This document shows, piece by piece, positions 41,561 to 50,116 of a DNA stretch of 64,000 nucleotides. Made by a program: the position numbers and the translations under genes. The stretch's first letter is position 1. Each line of letters starts with the position of its first letter. This stretch comes from DAOTXL01 sp034435455. Lineage in GTDB: Bacteria; Chloroflexota; Anaerolineae; JAAYZQ01. The notes under the pieces are model-generated. The model ran no database searches. It had not been told where the DNA came from and was given only the letters and a program-made list of their open reading frames with translations. Where the stretch lies: contig DAOTXL010000123.1 in the NCBI GenBank assembly GCA_034435455.1, positions 1 through 64,000 of the forward strand, written 5' to 3'.

Positions 41561-42736
41561 CTACGGATTCGCATTGGCGAACCAGTGGAAGGCACCATCC
41601 TTGATCTGCAGGATGACGGCGCTCTTGATCGGATCGCCAGAGCCTTCCTGGAACTGCATGTTGCCGGTGACACCCTCGTACTTGGGCACCTTGGCCAGAG
41701 CATCGCGCACCGCCTGGCGGTCGATCTTGCCGGCATCTTTGAGCGCCGTCCACAGCAGCCCAAAGGCGTCATAGGTCAGAGCGGCCACATCGTCGGGCGT
41801 GCCGCCATACCTGGCCTTGTAATTGTTGATGAACTTGGTGGCGACGGGGGTGGCGGCGTCGGCGGCATAGTGGGTGCTAAAGTAATAGCCCTCGCAATCG
41901 GCCCCGCACAGGCTCAACAGCTCGGAGCTGCCCCACGAGTCGCTGCCCAGGAACGGTACGGTGATGCCCAACCGGTGGGCCTGCTGGATCTGGAGCGGCA
42001 CTTCGCTGTAATAGTTGGGCAGGAAGATGACGTCGGGCGCGGCGTCCTTGATCTTGGTCAACTGGGCCGAAAAGTCCTTGTCGCCGGTGGTGTAGGTCTC
42101 AAAGGCCACCACCTGTCCGCCACTGGCTTCAAAGGTCTGCTTAAAGAACTCGGCAATGCCCTTGTTGTACTCCGAGGCCACGTCGTACAATACGGCTGCC
42201 TTCTTGGCCTTGAGCTGATCGAGGGCAAACTTGGCCACCACCCGCCCCTGGAAGGGGTCAATGAAGCAGGCGCGGAAGACATATTTTTTGGGCTGGCCGG
42301 TGTTGGCATCCAGGGTGGTCTTGGGGTTGGTAGACCACGGGCTGATCAGAACCACCTTGGAGCTTTCGGCGATCTCCGAGGCCGGGATGGCATAGCGGCT
42401 GGCGTTCGGGCCGATGATGGCCACCACGTTCTGCTGGGTGATCAGCTTTTGCGCCGCTGAAGCCGACTGGTCGGCCTTGCCGGCGTTGTCCTCGATAAAC
42501 AGCTCGACCTTGTACTTTTTGCCCCCGACCTCCAACCCGCCGGCATCGTTGATCTCCTGGACGGCCATCTCGGCTGCGTTCTTGCACGACGCCCCAACAG
42601 CCGGGATGTCGCCGGTCAGCTCGGCAATTACGCCGACCCTGATGGTGTCGCCCCCTCCTGCCGGGCCACAGGCTCCCACCCCCAAGGCCCCCACCAGCAG
42701 CAAGGCAACAAGTGTGAATGAAATGCTCCTCCTCAT
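41561..42736 (-). CDS. livK: Branched-chain amino-acid binding lipoprotein LivK
   Basis: A 391-residue type I periplasmic binding protein. Signal and lipobox 'LLLVGALGVGACGPAG', then 'IRVGVIAELTGDIPAVGASCKNAAEMAVQEINDAGG' and 'VVAIIGPNASRYAIPASEIAE'. The ATG at 42736 follows AAGGAGGGAAAAACC; the frame is open further upstream but there is a promoter there. It delivers amino acids or related ligands to LivHMGF. Nearby D-aminoacylase and aminotransferase genes suggest uptake for catabolism. Confidence 0.9.
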   Translation of the reverse strand: MRRSISFTLVALLLVGALGVGACGPAGGGDTIRVGVIAELTGDIPAVGASCKNAAEMAVQEINDAGGLEVGGKKYKVELFIEDNAGKADQSASAAQKLITQQNVVAIIGPNASRYAIPASEIAESSKVVLISPWSTNPKTTLDANTGQPKKYVFRACFIDPFQGRVVAKFALDQLKAKKAAVLYDVASEYNKGIAEFFKQTFEASGGQVVAFETYTTGDKDFSAQLTKIKDAAPDVIFLPNYYSEVPLQIQQAHRLGITVPFLGSDSWGSSELLSLCGADCEGYYFSTHYAADAATPVATKFINNYKARYGGTPDDVAALTYDAFGLLWTALKDAGKIDRQAVRDALAKVPKYEGVTGNMQFQEGSGDPIKSAVILQIKDGAFHWFANANP

Positions 42737-42919
42737 GGTTTTTCCCTCCTTGTTCAAAATGCGAAATGCCGTGGAATCAACAGCCGCCCGAATCGGTCGC
42801 CTCGCCTCACCTCCTCCCTCCTGCCAAAATCCCCTCCATCCGGTCGCCCACGAACGACCAGACGACCCAACCGGCCCATGTTGTAGCGGCCAGGACGCGG
42901 CGGAAACGCCTTGCATCCC

Positions 42920-42948
42920 AGTATAACACAAGATGGCTCACAATGCAA
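42920..42948 (-). promoter_or_regulatory. Promoter of livKHMGF
   Basis: Minus strand TTGCAT (42948-42943), 17-bp spacer, TATACT (42925-42920). It gives a 5' leader of about 175 nt; no known riboswitch was recognised in it. Confidence 0.6.
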
Positions 42949-42992
42949 CATCCTCAACCCGCCCTCAGGTCAGGAAAAGCCCCCGTTCCCAT

Positions 42993-43021
42993 TTGCCACG
43001 GCAGGCAGAAGATGGTATAAT
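42993..43021 (+). promoter_or_regulatory. Promoter of secG
   Basis: TTGCCA (42993-42998), 17-bp spacer, TATAAT (43016-43021), 54 bp before the secG start. Confidence 0.7.
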
Positions 43022-43075
43022 CGGCAGGCTATCGCTGCGGGAACAGCGATGGACGATGGAGACGCGGAGGAAGTG

Positions 43076-43309
43076 GTGAAGGGGTTTCTGCCATACATCC
43101 AGATCATCCAGATCATCATCTCGGCGGCGCTGATGGCCATCATCCTGGTACAGGCCAAGGGCCAGGGGGGGCTTGGGGGCATCTTTGGCGGCGAGGGAAG
43201 AGGTGTGTACCGCACCCGACGAGGGGTGGAAAAGGTGCTGTTTAACGCAACCATCGGCCTGGCCGTGGCGTTTTTCCTGATCTCGATCATCAGTGTCCTC
43301 GCCGCCTGA
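43076..43309 (+). CDS. secG: Preprotein translocase subunit SecG
   Basis: A 77-residue SecG with two membrane helices flanking the conserved 'VQAKGQGGLGGIFGGEGRGVYRTRRGVEK'. The GTG at 43076 has GGAGG five bases upstream; an ATG at 43049 is a less likely start. SecG assists the SecYE channel. A terminator follows. Confidence 0.9.
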   Translation: MKGFLPYIQIIQIIISAALMAIILVQAKGQGGLGGIFGGEGRGVYRTRRGVEKVLFNATIGLAVAFFLISIISVLAA

Positions 43310-43336
43310 GGCGCGGCTATAGCCCGTCCGACCGCG

Positions 43337-43380
43337 AGGGTGTTCCCCGGCAAAATCGGCCCAGGGAACACCCTTTGTGT
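43337..43380 (+). terminator. Terminator after secG
   Basis: AGGGTGTTCCC (43337-43347) pairs with GGGAACACCCT (43364-43374), followed by TTGTGT. The following gene starts at 43398, so the hairpin also lies in its leader. Confidence 0.6.
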
Positions 43381-43397
43381 CACCCGCGAGGGGAATT

Positions 43398-45083
43398 GTG
43401 GCTCGTCATGTCGTCTGGCAGACCATCCTGGCTCTGTTGGGCATCGCCCTGATCTTTATAATTCTCACCCGACCGGCCCCTCCGGTCGTCGTCCAGGAGG
43501 TACCGGCTCCCGGCGGCACCTATATCGAAGGGGTCCTGGGCTATGCGGACACGATCAACCCGATCCTGGCCCCCGCTATGGTCCAGGCCAACCCGGTGGA
43601 CCAGGACCTGTGTGCTCTGGTCTTTGACGGACTGACTACGTTGGACGAGACGGGGCAGGTTACCCCCTCGCTGGCCGTGGACTGGGAGGTGTCAGAAGAG
43701 GGCCGGGTCTACCTCTTCTCTCTGCGGCAGGATGTGACCTGGCAGGACGGCGCGCCGTTCACCGCCGCCGATGTGGTGTTCACGGTCCAGGCCATGCAGG
43801 ACCCTGCCTATCAGGGGAATGCCGCCCTGCATGAGCTGTGGCGGACCGTTACGGCAGAACAGGTGGATGACTATACCGTCCGCTTTACTCTGGAGGAGCC
43901 GCTCCCCTCGTTCCTTCAGTATACCACCATCGGGCTGCTGCCGGCCCACCTGCTCAGCGACGTGCCCGCCGCCAGGCTGCCGCGGCACGAATTCTCAAAG
44001 CAACACCCCGTGGGGACCGGGCTTTTTATGGTCGAAAGTGTGTCCTCCGACCGGGTGGTGCTGGTCGCCAACCCCAACTACTGGGGAGCCAAACCTTATC
44101 TGGAACGGCTGGAGTTCCGGTTCTTTGACAACAAAGAAGATCTGCTGCTGGCCTACGAGCGAGGGGAGATCCAGGGCTTTCACCCCGATCGGTCGCAGTC
44201 GCCCGCCACCCTGGCCCACTTTCCCACCCTGCAAATCTATACGGCCCCGTCGGCAGGCTATGGTGTGGTCTATCTGAACCTGGCCCGCGAGACGGTCCCC
44301 TTTTTCAAGGTCAAAGAGGTCCGTCAGGCCCTGCTCTACGCCCTGGATCGGCCGGCACTGATCGATCAGGTGCTGGAGGGCCAGGGGCTGGTCGCCGATA
44401 GCCCCATTCTGCCGATTAGCTGGGCCTATGATCCCTCTCTGCCGCGCTACCTCTACGATCCCGAACGGGCGGTCGGGCTGTTGGATGCCAGCGGCTGGCA
44501 GGATTCCGATGCCGACCGCATCCGCGACAAAGAGGGGGTGCCACTGCGGTTCAGCCTGCTGACCGGCGACGATCCGGTCATGGTCGAGATGGCCGGGGAG
44601 ATCGCCAGGCAGTGGCAGGCGGTGGGAGTGGATGCCCAGGTGCGCTCTGTTACCAGCAGCCGGTTGCCTGAGCTGATCCGAAAACGCGATTTCGACGCCG
44701 TACTGACCGAGATCGGCCTGGCGGCCGACCCTGACCCCTATCCCCTATGGCACTCCACTCAGTCGGGCGAAGCGGGCCAGAACTTTTGCGGATGGGCCAA
44801 CGATCAGGCCGACATCTTGATGGAGGAGGGTCGCTTTACCACCGACCTCGACCGGCGCACCGGGCTCTACCGCTCGTTCCAGCAGATCTTTGTCGAAGAG
44901 GCGCCCTCCCTGCTGCTCTATTACCCGACCTATACCTATGCCGTGGACGCCCAGGTACGGCAGGTGCAGATCCCTCCCCTGCTGCGCACCAGCGACCGCT
45001 TTCGGAATATCCGCGACTGGTACGTGGCTACCAGCGAGATCGTGATCAAGGAAGGGGTCGAGTTTGACAAAAGTTCCAAATGA
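43398..45083 (+). CDS. Family 5 (oligopeptide/dipeptide-type) ABC substrate-binding protein
   Basis: About 561 residues. An N-terminal membrane helix ('WQTILALLGIALIFIILTR') without a lipobox Cys, then the SBP_bac_5 pattern 'EGVLGYADTINPILAPAMVQANPVDQDLCALVFDGL', 'TWQDGAPFTAADVVFTVQAM', 'GTGLFMVESVSSDRVVLVANPNYWG'. It should bind peptides, nickel complexes or other solutes outside the cell while tethered by the helix. The GTG at 43398 follows GAGGGG. No permease or ATPase genes are adjacent, so it is an orphan binding protein. Confidence 0.85.
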   Translation: MARHVVWQTILALLGIALIFIILTRPAPPVVVQEVPAPGGTYIEGVLGYADTINPILAPAMVQANPVDQDLCALVFDGLTTLDETGQVTPSLAVDWEVSEEGRVYLFSLRQDVTWQDGAPFTAADVVFTVQAMQDPAYQGNAALHELWRTVTAEQVDDYTVRFTLEEPLPSFLQYTTIGLLPAHLLSDVPAARLPRHEFSKQHPVGTGLFMVESVSSDRVVLVANPNYWGAKPYLERLEFRFFDNKEDLLLAYERGEIQGFHPDRSQSPATLAHFPTLQIYTAPSAGYGVVYLNLARETVPFFKVKEVRQALLYALDRPALIDQVLEGQGLVADSPILPISWAYDPSLPRYLYDPERAVGLLDASGWQDSDADRIRDKEGVPLRFSLLTGDDPVMVEMAGEIARQWQAVGVDAQVRSVTSSRLPELIRKRDFDAVLTEIGLAADPDPYPLWHSTQSGEAGQNFCGWANDQADILMEEGRFTTDLDRRTGLYRSFQQIFVEEAPSLLLYYPTYTYAVDAQVRQVQIPPLLRTSDRFRNIRDWYVATSEIVIKEGVEFDKSSK

Positions 45084-45092
45084 TGGTACACT
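45064..45092 (+). promoter_or_regulatory. Promoter of tRNA-Leu inside the end of the preceding gene
   Basis: TTGACA (45064-45069), 17-bp spacer, TACACT (45087-45092), ten bases before the tRNA. Confidence 0.7.
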
Positions 45093-45102
45093 AGGGTTGC
45101 GT

Positions 45103-45189
45103 GCCGAAGTGGCGGAAATGGCAGACGCGCTGCGTTCAGGGCGCAGTGGGTGTACACCCATGTGGGTTCAACTCCCACCTTCGGCACCA
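45103..45189 (+). tRNA. tRNA-Leu (anticodon CAG)
   Basis: An 87-nt class II tRNA with CCA. Acceptor GCCGAAG/CTTCGGC, anticodon stem CTGCG/CGCAG with loop TTCAGGG (anticodon CAG), a long variable arm (TGGGTGTACACCCA) and T-arm GTGGGTTCAACTCCCAC. Confidence 0.95.
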
Positions 45190-45245
45190 GGTCCCGGCTC
45201 AACCGCCGGGATTTTTGTTGCACCCCAGCCGTCACCGCCGCGATT

Positions 45246-45274
45246 TTGACTTTTTGCGCAAATTGCAGTACACT
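45246..45274 (+). promoter_or_regulatory. Promoter of the FtsB/DivIC-like gene
   Basis: TTGACT (45246-45251), 17-bp spacer, TACACT (45269-45274), 16 bp before the ATG, with GGAGG between. Confidence 0.65.
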
Positions 45275-45290
45275 GCACCTGGAGGCGTTC

Positions 45291-45683
45291 ATGGTAGACA
45301 GAAACGCGCGCATCGGGCTGCCCTTCGGCCACATCTTGTTGATCCTGGGGGGGATTCTGATCCTCTATCTGGTGGCAAATTTCGGGCGCCAGGTCGGCGT
45401 CAGCTATCAGCGCCGGCAGGAGCTGAAGCAGATCGAGCAGGAGATCGAATCGGCCCGCCAGGAAAAAGAAGCCCTGGAAAAGGAACTGATCTACGCCCAA
45501 TCCCCCCAGGCGGCCGAAGCCTGGGCGCGTGAGCAGTTGTGGAGCAGGCCCGATGAAGTGGCGGTGATGGTCGTTGCCCCACCAGCCGATGCGTCGCCTG
45601 CCGGCCCGGAAAAGCCGGCGGAGGCCGGAGGGCCAGGCTCCATCCGCGATGCGTGGTGGGACCTGTTTTTCGGGTCACGCTAA
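45291..45683 (+). CDS. Septum formation initiator FtsB/DivIC family protein
   Basis: A 130-residue bitopic protein. A membrane helix ('ILLILGGILILYLVANFG') is followed by a coiled coil 'YQRRQELKQIEQEIESARQEKEALEKEL' and the short 'PQAAEAWAREQLWSRPDEVAVMV' that is typical of FtsB/DivIC. The C-terminus is a proline/alanine-rich tail. It would act in the FtsQBL divisome complex. ATG has GGAGG. Confidence 0.8.
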   Translation: MVDRNARIGLPFGHILLILGGILILYLVANFGRQVGVSYQRRQELKQIEQEIESARQEKEALEKELIYAQSPQAAEAWAREQLWSRPDEVAVMVVAPPADASPAGPEKPAEAGGPGSIRDAWWDLFFGSR

Positions 45684-45697
45684 CGGGCCGCCGGTTT

Positions 45698-45726
45698 TTG
45701 ACACAACCGCAGAGACATGCTATACT
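45698..45726 (+). promoter_or_regulatory. Promoter of the attenuator leader and ABC ATPase
   Basis: TTGACA (45698-45703), 17-bp spacer, TATACT (45721-45726). The start site would be near 45733, giving a leader of about 265 nt before the ATPase gene. Confidence 0.75.
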
Positions 45727-45767
45727 CATTGTACAATTCTTGGAAAGGAATGGGAAACAGGGTGCAC

Positions 45768-45848
45768 ATGGGGATCAGCATCAGCCTTATCCGTATCAAG
45801 TGCCAGGTAGCCAGCCTGTCTGCGCTGCCCCGTCGTAGTGCGCCCTGA
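45768..45848 (+). CDS. Candidate 26-residue regulatory leader peptide
   Basis: ATG with AGGG five bases upstream starts MGISISLIRIKCQVASLSAL and ends at TGA, 17 bp before the first terminator. An in-frame ATG at 45750 would add six residues. The place between promoter and tandem terminators suggests a ribosome-sensing leader, as in attenuation of antibiotic-resistance ABC genes. No homologue recognised. Confidence 0.45.
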   Translation: MGISISLIRIKCQVASLSALPRRSAP

Positions 45849-45865
45849 CCAAGATTAACATAATC

Positions 45866-45908
45866 AAGCCGTGGGCCACTGCGACCGGTGCCCACGGCTT
45901 TTTCTTTT
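45866..45908 (+). terminator. Leader terminator T1
   Basis: AAGCCGTGGGC (45866-45876) pairs with GCCCACGGCTT (45890-45900), followed by TTTTTCTTTT. Its 3' arm is complementary to the 5' arm of T2. Confidence 0.85.
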
Positions 45909-45929
45909 CCATCCCGTCCGGTTCGGAGC

Positions 45930-45964
45930 AAAAGCTGTGGGCACCCGGCACCCACAGCTTTTTT
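45930..45964 (+). terminator. Leader terminator T2
   Basis: AAAAGCTGTGGG (45930-45941) pairs with CCCACAGCTTTT (45951-45962), followed by TT. GGTGCCCACGGCTTTT of T1 can instead pair with AAAAGCTGTGGGCACC of T2 over 16 bp with one G-U, undoing both terminators. Confidence 0.85.
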
Positions 45965-45999
45965 GTACCGTCGAAAAGGCAGAGGATCGGGAGGAGAAG

Positions 46000-46887
46000 A
46001 TGAATACCAACCTTGGGGAACATGAAATAGCGCTTTGGGTCCACCGCGTGACCAAAGCCTTCGGCCCCGGCGGGGGAGGCTCCCTGCTGGGCCGGGTGCA
46101 ACGCCATACGGGGAAGGAGAACGGTCACCCCAACGGCAACGGTTCTCCCAGGCAGGTGTTGGCGGTCAACGACATCAGCCTGGAAGTGCGCCGCAACGAG
46201 ATCTTTGGCATCCTGGGGCCCAACGGCTCCGGCAAGAGCACGCTGATCCGCCTCATCGCCACCCTGTTGGTGCCGGATGAGGGGCAGATCCGGGTGTTCG
46301 GCCTGGACGTAACCCGCCAAGAGATGGAGGTCAAGCGGCTGATCAACCGGGTATCGGTGGATGCCGCGTTTTTCAAAAAGCTATCGAGCATCGAGAACCT
46401 GATGTACGCCGCCCGGTTGTATGGCCTGCCAGGCCGGGAAGCACGCCAGCAGGCGTTCGCCATCCTGCACCGGCTGGGGCTCAAGGACAAGGAGATCCTG
46501 GGGCCGCTGGAGGACATGTCACGGGGGATGCAGCAGAAGGTAGCCATTGCCCGCGCCTTCCTGACGCAGCCGATTCTGCTGCTGCTGGACGAGCCGACGA
46601 CCGGGCTGGACCCTCGCTCCAAACGCGACGTGCAGACCTTTGTCCGGGAGTTGCGCGACACCCACGACGCCACCATCGTGCTCACGACCCACGACATGTA
46701 CGAGGCCGAGGCGCTGTGCGACCGCATCGCCATCCTGGATGAGGGACGGCTCGTCGCCCTGGACACACCGGCCGGGTTGAGAAAGCTCGTCCCGCCGCAG
46801 AATGGCCACGAGCCGACGCTGGAAGATGTGTTCATGGCCCTGACCGGCAAGGAGCTGGTCAAGGAAGAGGACCAGGTGACGATCTAG
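46000..46887 (+). CDS. ABC transporter ATP-binding protein (DrrA/CcmA family), orphan
   Basis: A 295-residue ATPase: Walker A 'LGPNGSGKSTLIRLIATLL', signature 'MSRGMQQKVAIARA', Walker B 'ILLLLDEPTTGLDPRSKRDV' and H-loop 'VLTTHDMYEAEALCDR'. It is of the exporter type that drives drug, lipid or polysaccharide efflux. An insertion rich in Gly, His and Asn ('GRVQRHTGKENGHPNGNGSP') separates the first strand from the rest. ATG has GGGAGGAGAAG. A terminator follows at once, so no permease is co-transcribed. Controlled by the leader described above. Confidence 0.85.
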   Translation: MNTNLGEHEIALWVHRVTKAFGPGGGGSLLGRVQRHTGKENGHPNGNGSPRQVLAVNDISLEVRRNEIFGILGPNGSGKSTLIRLIATLLVPDEGQIRVFGLDVTRQEMEVKRLINRVSVDAAFFKKLSSIENLMYAARLYGLPGREARQQAFAILHRLGLKDKEILGPLEDMSRGMQQKVAIARAFLTQPILLLLDEPTTGLDPRSKRDVQTFVRELRDTHDATIVLTTHDMYEAEALCDRIAILDEGRLVALDTPAGLRKLVPPQNGHEPTLEDVFMALTGKELVKEEDQVTI

Positions 46888-46892
46888 CCCAG

Positions 46893-46930
46893 GGCCTGAC
46901 AGGCCTCCCCAGACCTGTCAGGCCTTTTTT
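46893..46930 (+). terminator. Terminator after the ABC ATPase
   Basis: GGCCTGACAGG (46893-46903) pairs with CCTGTCAGGCC (46914-46924), followed by TTTTTT. It closes the single-gene transcript and overlaps the end of the convergent AarF gene. Confidence 0.9.
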
Positions 46931-48932
46931 ATTCGATCTCAACCAGGCCACCGGCGTGGGCCGGCCGGGGGCGTGGGGTCGGTCGGGACAGGCCCTCCAG
47001 GCGGCCGGCCACCCCCTCCAGCGCCCACCGGGCGCCGGCCAGGAGCAGTTCGTTGCGCACCGGCTTCCCTTCAGGGGACCCCAGATAGCTGCCCAGGACC
47101 CGGAGCAATGTGCTCAGCCGAAAATCGGGGTGGAGCCGCCCGGCCAGCCCGGCCAGGTCCATCAGGCGCACCAGGTCCAGGCGGTCATCGCCATTGGACC
47201 GCAAGCCGGCGATCAGTTGCGCCCGCGTCTCCTCTCCCTCCGGCGATAGGATAAAGGCCACCAGGCGGCGGAGGATGGCCCGGCCCGACAGGGTTGGGTC
47301 GGCGGTGAGCAGCCGGCCCAGCCCGGCAAAACGGTCGGCGGCCGCCTGGGGGTTGTGCAGCAGATCGGCCACCAGCGCCCGGCGCAAGGCCGCCCCCTCC
47401 GGCGACAGGAACATCTCCAACGCCGGTTCGGCCAGCCCCTCGGTCTCCAGCCGGAAAGGGGTGTCGTGGGCGGCCAGCGCCGCCAGGTCTTGAAGGCGCT
47501 TCCAGTCCAGCTCGCCATCGGCGGTCAGCAGTTCGGCCAGCAGCCGCCGGCGCAGGCCCGGATCGGGGAAGGTGAGCATCATTCGCGCGGCATAGGGGGC
47601 CGATACAGCCCAAATGTCGAACTCGGGGGCCAGTTGTCGGCTGATGCCCTCCAGGGTCATGATAGCCCGTGCGATCAGAGCCAGGTCCAGCGGAATGCGA
47701 AACTCGTACTCGTAGACCAGAGGGGCAAAGCGATGGGTCACCTCCTGGAAGGTGTGGCGGCGCTCAGCATCGCCAAAAAGGGCCTGGAACAGGTTCTGCG
47801 CCAGGGGGATCAGTTCCCCCCACCGGGCTTCAGGCCGCAGGCAGCCCAGGGCGATCAGGTTCTCTTTCAGGTTCTCCGGGCGGCGGTTGATGACATCCAC
47901 AAAAATCTCCAGGATGCGCCGCTTCTGCTCCAGGTGGAGGATGCCCATCATGCCAAAGTCCAGGAAGACCAGGGTGCCATCGACCGGGCGGACCAGCAGG
48001 TTGCCGGGGTGCGGGTCGGCGTGGAACAGGCCGTGCTCGAACAGTTGCTGCAGGTTGGCCCTTACCCCCTGCCTCAGCAGGGTGTGGACCTCTATCCCGG
48101 CGGCCTGCAACGCCTCCCGGTCGGTGACCCGGATGCCGGTGATGTACTCGGTCGTCAGCACCCGGCGGCCGGTGTACTCCCAATAGACGCGCGGCGCATA
48201 GATGTCAGGCAGGCCGGCGACATTGGCCCGGAACCGCTCCGTCAGGTGCGCTTCGTGGAGATAGTCCAGCTCCTCGAACAGCTTGGCCCCGAACTCGTCC
48301 ACCAGGCTGACCCACGGCTGCCCTCGCCCCAGGCGGGGCAGGAACCTGCTGCTATCGAACCACTCGAGGCAGGCGGCCAGGCGGCGTAGCAAGGCCAGGT
48401 CCAGGCTGATGGCGGCCAACAGGTCGGGCCGCTGCACCTTGACCGCCACTTCGTCGCCCTCGTACGTGACGGCGTGGTAGACCTGCCCCAGGCTGGCCGC
48501 GGCAAAAGGTTCGGGGTCAAATTGGGCAAAGAGGGTATGGGGTTTCCAACCCAGTTCCTCTTCGATACAGGCGTAAGCCACCTCATTGGGGAAGGATGGC
48601 AGCCGGTCATACAGCGCGGCCAGCGTCTCGATGTAGACCAGGGGCAACAGGTCGGGCCGGGTGCCCAGGGCCTGGCCAACCTTGACAAAGGCCGGCCCCA
48701 GGGCGATCAGCCGGTCCCGTAGCCATTCGGCGCGGCGGCGCTGCCGGTCGGCGACCGTTTCCCCCCGGCGATAGGTCCATCGCCAGCGGTCCAGGGTGCG
48801 GAACCACAGCCCGACGAGCAATACGCTCAGGATCTGCAAACTGCGCCTCAGGGCGCGCCACCAACCGGCCCCCCTGAGTTGGGCCGCGATGAACTCGGGC
48901 GTGTACGGTTGCTGCAAAGAATTTTCCGACAT
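46929..48932 (-). CDS. AarF/ABC1/UbiB-family atypical kinase
   Basis: A 667-residue UbiB-type protein. It has the KxGQ motif 'FVKVGQALGTRPDLLP', the alanine-rich loop 'FAAASLGQVYHAV', 'VAVKVQRPDLL', catalytic 'LFHADPHPGNLLV' and 'VFLDFGMMG'. Such proteins support isoprenoid-quinone or lipid metabolism at the membrane. The C-terminal ~200 residues are helical and repeat-like. No good Shine-Dalgarno precedes the ATG; a promoter lies 46 bp upstream. Downstream of an HgdB-like gene. Confidence 0.85.
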   Translation of the reverse strand: MSENSLQQPYTPEFIAAQLRGAGWWRALRRSLQILSVLLVGLWFRTLDRWRWTYRRGETVADRQRRRAEWLRDRLIALGPAFVKVGQALGTRPDLLPLVYIETLAALYDRLPSFPNEVAYACIEEELGWKPHTLFAQFDPEPFAAASLGQVYHAVTYEGDEVAVKVQRPDLLAAISLDLALLRRLAACLEWFDSSRFLPRLGRGQPWVSLVDEFGAKLFEELDYLHEAHLTERFRANVAGLPDIYAPRVYWEYTGRRVLTTEYITGIRVTDREALQAAGIEVHTLLRQGVRANLQQLFEHGLFHADPHPGNLLVRPVDGTLVFLDFGMMGILHLEQKRRILEIFVDVINRRPENLKENLIALGCLRPEARWGELIPLAQNLFQALFGDAERRHTFQEVTHRFAPLVYEYEFRIPLDLALIARAIMTLEGISRQLAPEFDIWAVSAPYAARMMLTFPDPGLRRRLLAELLTADGELDWKRLQDLAALAAHDTPFRLETEGLAEPALEMFLSPEGAALRRALVADLLHNPQAAADRFAGLGRLLTADPTLSGRAILRRLVAFILSPEGEETRAQLIAGLRSNGDDRLDLVRLMDLAGLAGRLHPDFRLSTLLRVLGSYLGSPEGKPVRNELLLAGARWALEGVAGRLEGLSRPTPRPRPAHAGGLVEIE

Positions 48933-48977
48933 GGGCGTAAGGATACCTGACTTCCCGGCAAGGCCATATTCTCGGCT

Positions 48978-49007
48978 ATTGTACCACGGTCCGGGGGGAG
49001 CGGTCAA
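48978..49007 (-). promoter_or_regulatory. Promoter of the AarF-family gene
   Basis: Minus strand TTGACC (49007-49002), 18-bp spacer, TACAAT (48983-48978). The -35 overlaps the last codons of the upstream gene. Confidence 0.55.
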
Positions 49008-50116
49008 TTTAGCATTTCTACAAACGCCTGGAGCCGGGTGCGGAGGGCCTCCAGGCTGGGGGTTTGCTCCATCTCCAGCAGCAGGGAGGGCAGGCCGGCC
49101 CGCTCCAACACCGGGCGGGCCAGGGCATAGTCAAAGGCGTGGGGCTCGCAGAACTTTTCCAGGACAAAGACCATGCCATCGGCCTGTACCTGGCGCGCCC
49201 GTCCCAGCAGATAGCGGCCGGGATCGTGCGCCGGGTGGAGTTTGGCCGGGCAGGGCGGGCGTTGCAGGGAATAGTCGGCCAGGGCGGCCAGGGGATCCCC
49301 TTCTGTCCCCACCTGGCCGAGGAAAGGGCGACTGCCACTGCACAGGTCATCGCCGACCACCTGCGCCCCCAGGTCATCTATCAGGTCCAACAGGCGTGGC
49401 TCGTCGAGTACTGCGCCGGTCAGGAACAGGCGAGGGCCCTCGCGGTTCAGAGTACCGGCGAGTTCGGCAGCCCGCCCGGCCAACAGCTCAGCCAGGAGCG
49501 GGTTGAACTGCTCACGGGGCATGGCCTGGGCCGCGTCCAGCACGGCAAAGAACCAGGCGGCCGGCAGGCGGTCGCGGAGGCGGTCCAACTCGCCCATCAG
49601 CCGCCGCGTTTCGTCGTACAGGGCAATGTTGGCTCTGAGATCGTCGTCGGTGATGGGCCGTCCGACAAACCCGGCCAGCCGCCCCCGGAAGCGGCTCAGT
49701 TCGGCCAGGAGATAGGGGCGGGCGGCAGGGGTGCCCAGGTTGGTCGGTTGCATGACCGTGTCCACAAAGTGGGAGGCCGGCGCATTCATGCGCCACAGGT
49801 CGGCCAGGGCTTGCATGGCATCGCAGGAATGGGCCAGGACCACCCCGGCCAGAAACCCCAGATCGCCGCCCAGGGCCTGGTCAAGGCTGCTGCGGCACAG
49901 GACGCAGGTGAACGAGGGCAGGTGGGCATCGGCATAGCGCAGCGGGGCGGCAGTTCCCCGCACCCGGACCGGCACCAGGCCGGCAGCGTGGATGATCTCG
50001 CCGGGGACGTAGCTGCACAGGATGCCCATCGCCCGGCGGCCGGGGTAACGGGCCGGCCAGTCCCGCAGCGGGGCGCGGGCAGCGGCGATCAGGTCTTGCA
50101 GAGGGTCAGTCTCCAT
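49004..50116 (-). CDS. 2-hydroxyacyl-CoA dehydratase subunit HgdB/FldBC-like protein
   Basis: A 370-residue protein of the HgdB family. 'GILCSYVPGEIIHAAGLVPVRV' and 'SFTCVLCRSSLDQAL' near the start, and 'VVGDDLCSGSRPF' and 'EKFCEPHAFDY' later, give the conserved Cys residues that hold a [4Fe-4S] cluster. In the family two such subunits dehydrate a 2-hydroxyacyl-CoA or reduce benzoyl-CoA, with an ATP-dependent activator. Only one subunit is here and no activator (HgdC) is seen, so the reaction is uncertain. It overlaps the flavodoxin-like gene by 11 bp. Confidence 0.75.
   Translation of the reverse strand: METDPLQDLIAAARAPLRDWPARYPGRRAMGILCSYVPGEIIHAAGLVPVRVRGTAAPLRYADAHLPSFTCVLCRSSLDQALGGDLGFLAGVVLAHSCDAMQALADLWRMNAPASHFVDTVMQPTNLGTPAARPYLLAELSRFRGRLAGFVGRPITDDDLRANIALYDETRRLMGELDRLRDRLPAAWFFAVLDAAQAMPREQFNPLLAELLAGRAAELAGTLNREGPRLFLTGAVLDEPRLLDLIDDLGAQVVGDDLCSGSRPFLGQVGTEGDPLAALADYSLQRPPCPAKLHPAHDPGRYLLGRARQVQADGMVFVLEKFCEPHAFDYALARPVLERAGLPSLLLEMEQTPSLEALRTRLQAFVEMLN

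Noticed and set aside
42737..42919. Long livK leader considered as a riboswitch
   Set aside because: No conserved aptamer motif was recognised and no terminator lies before the start codon.
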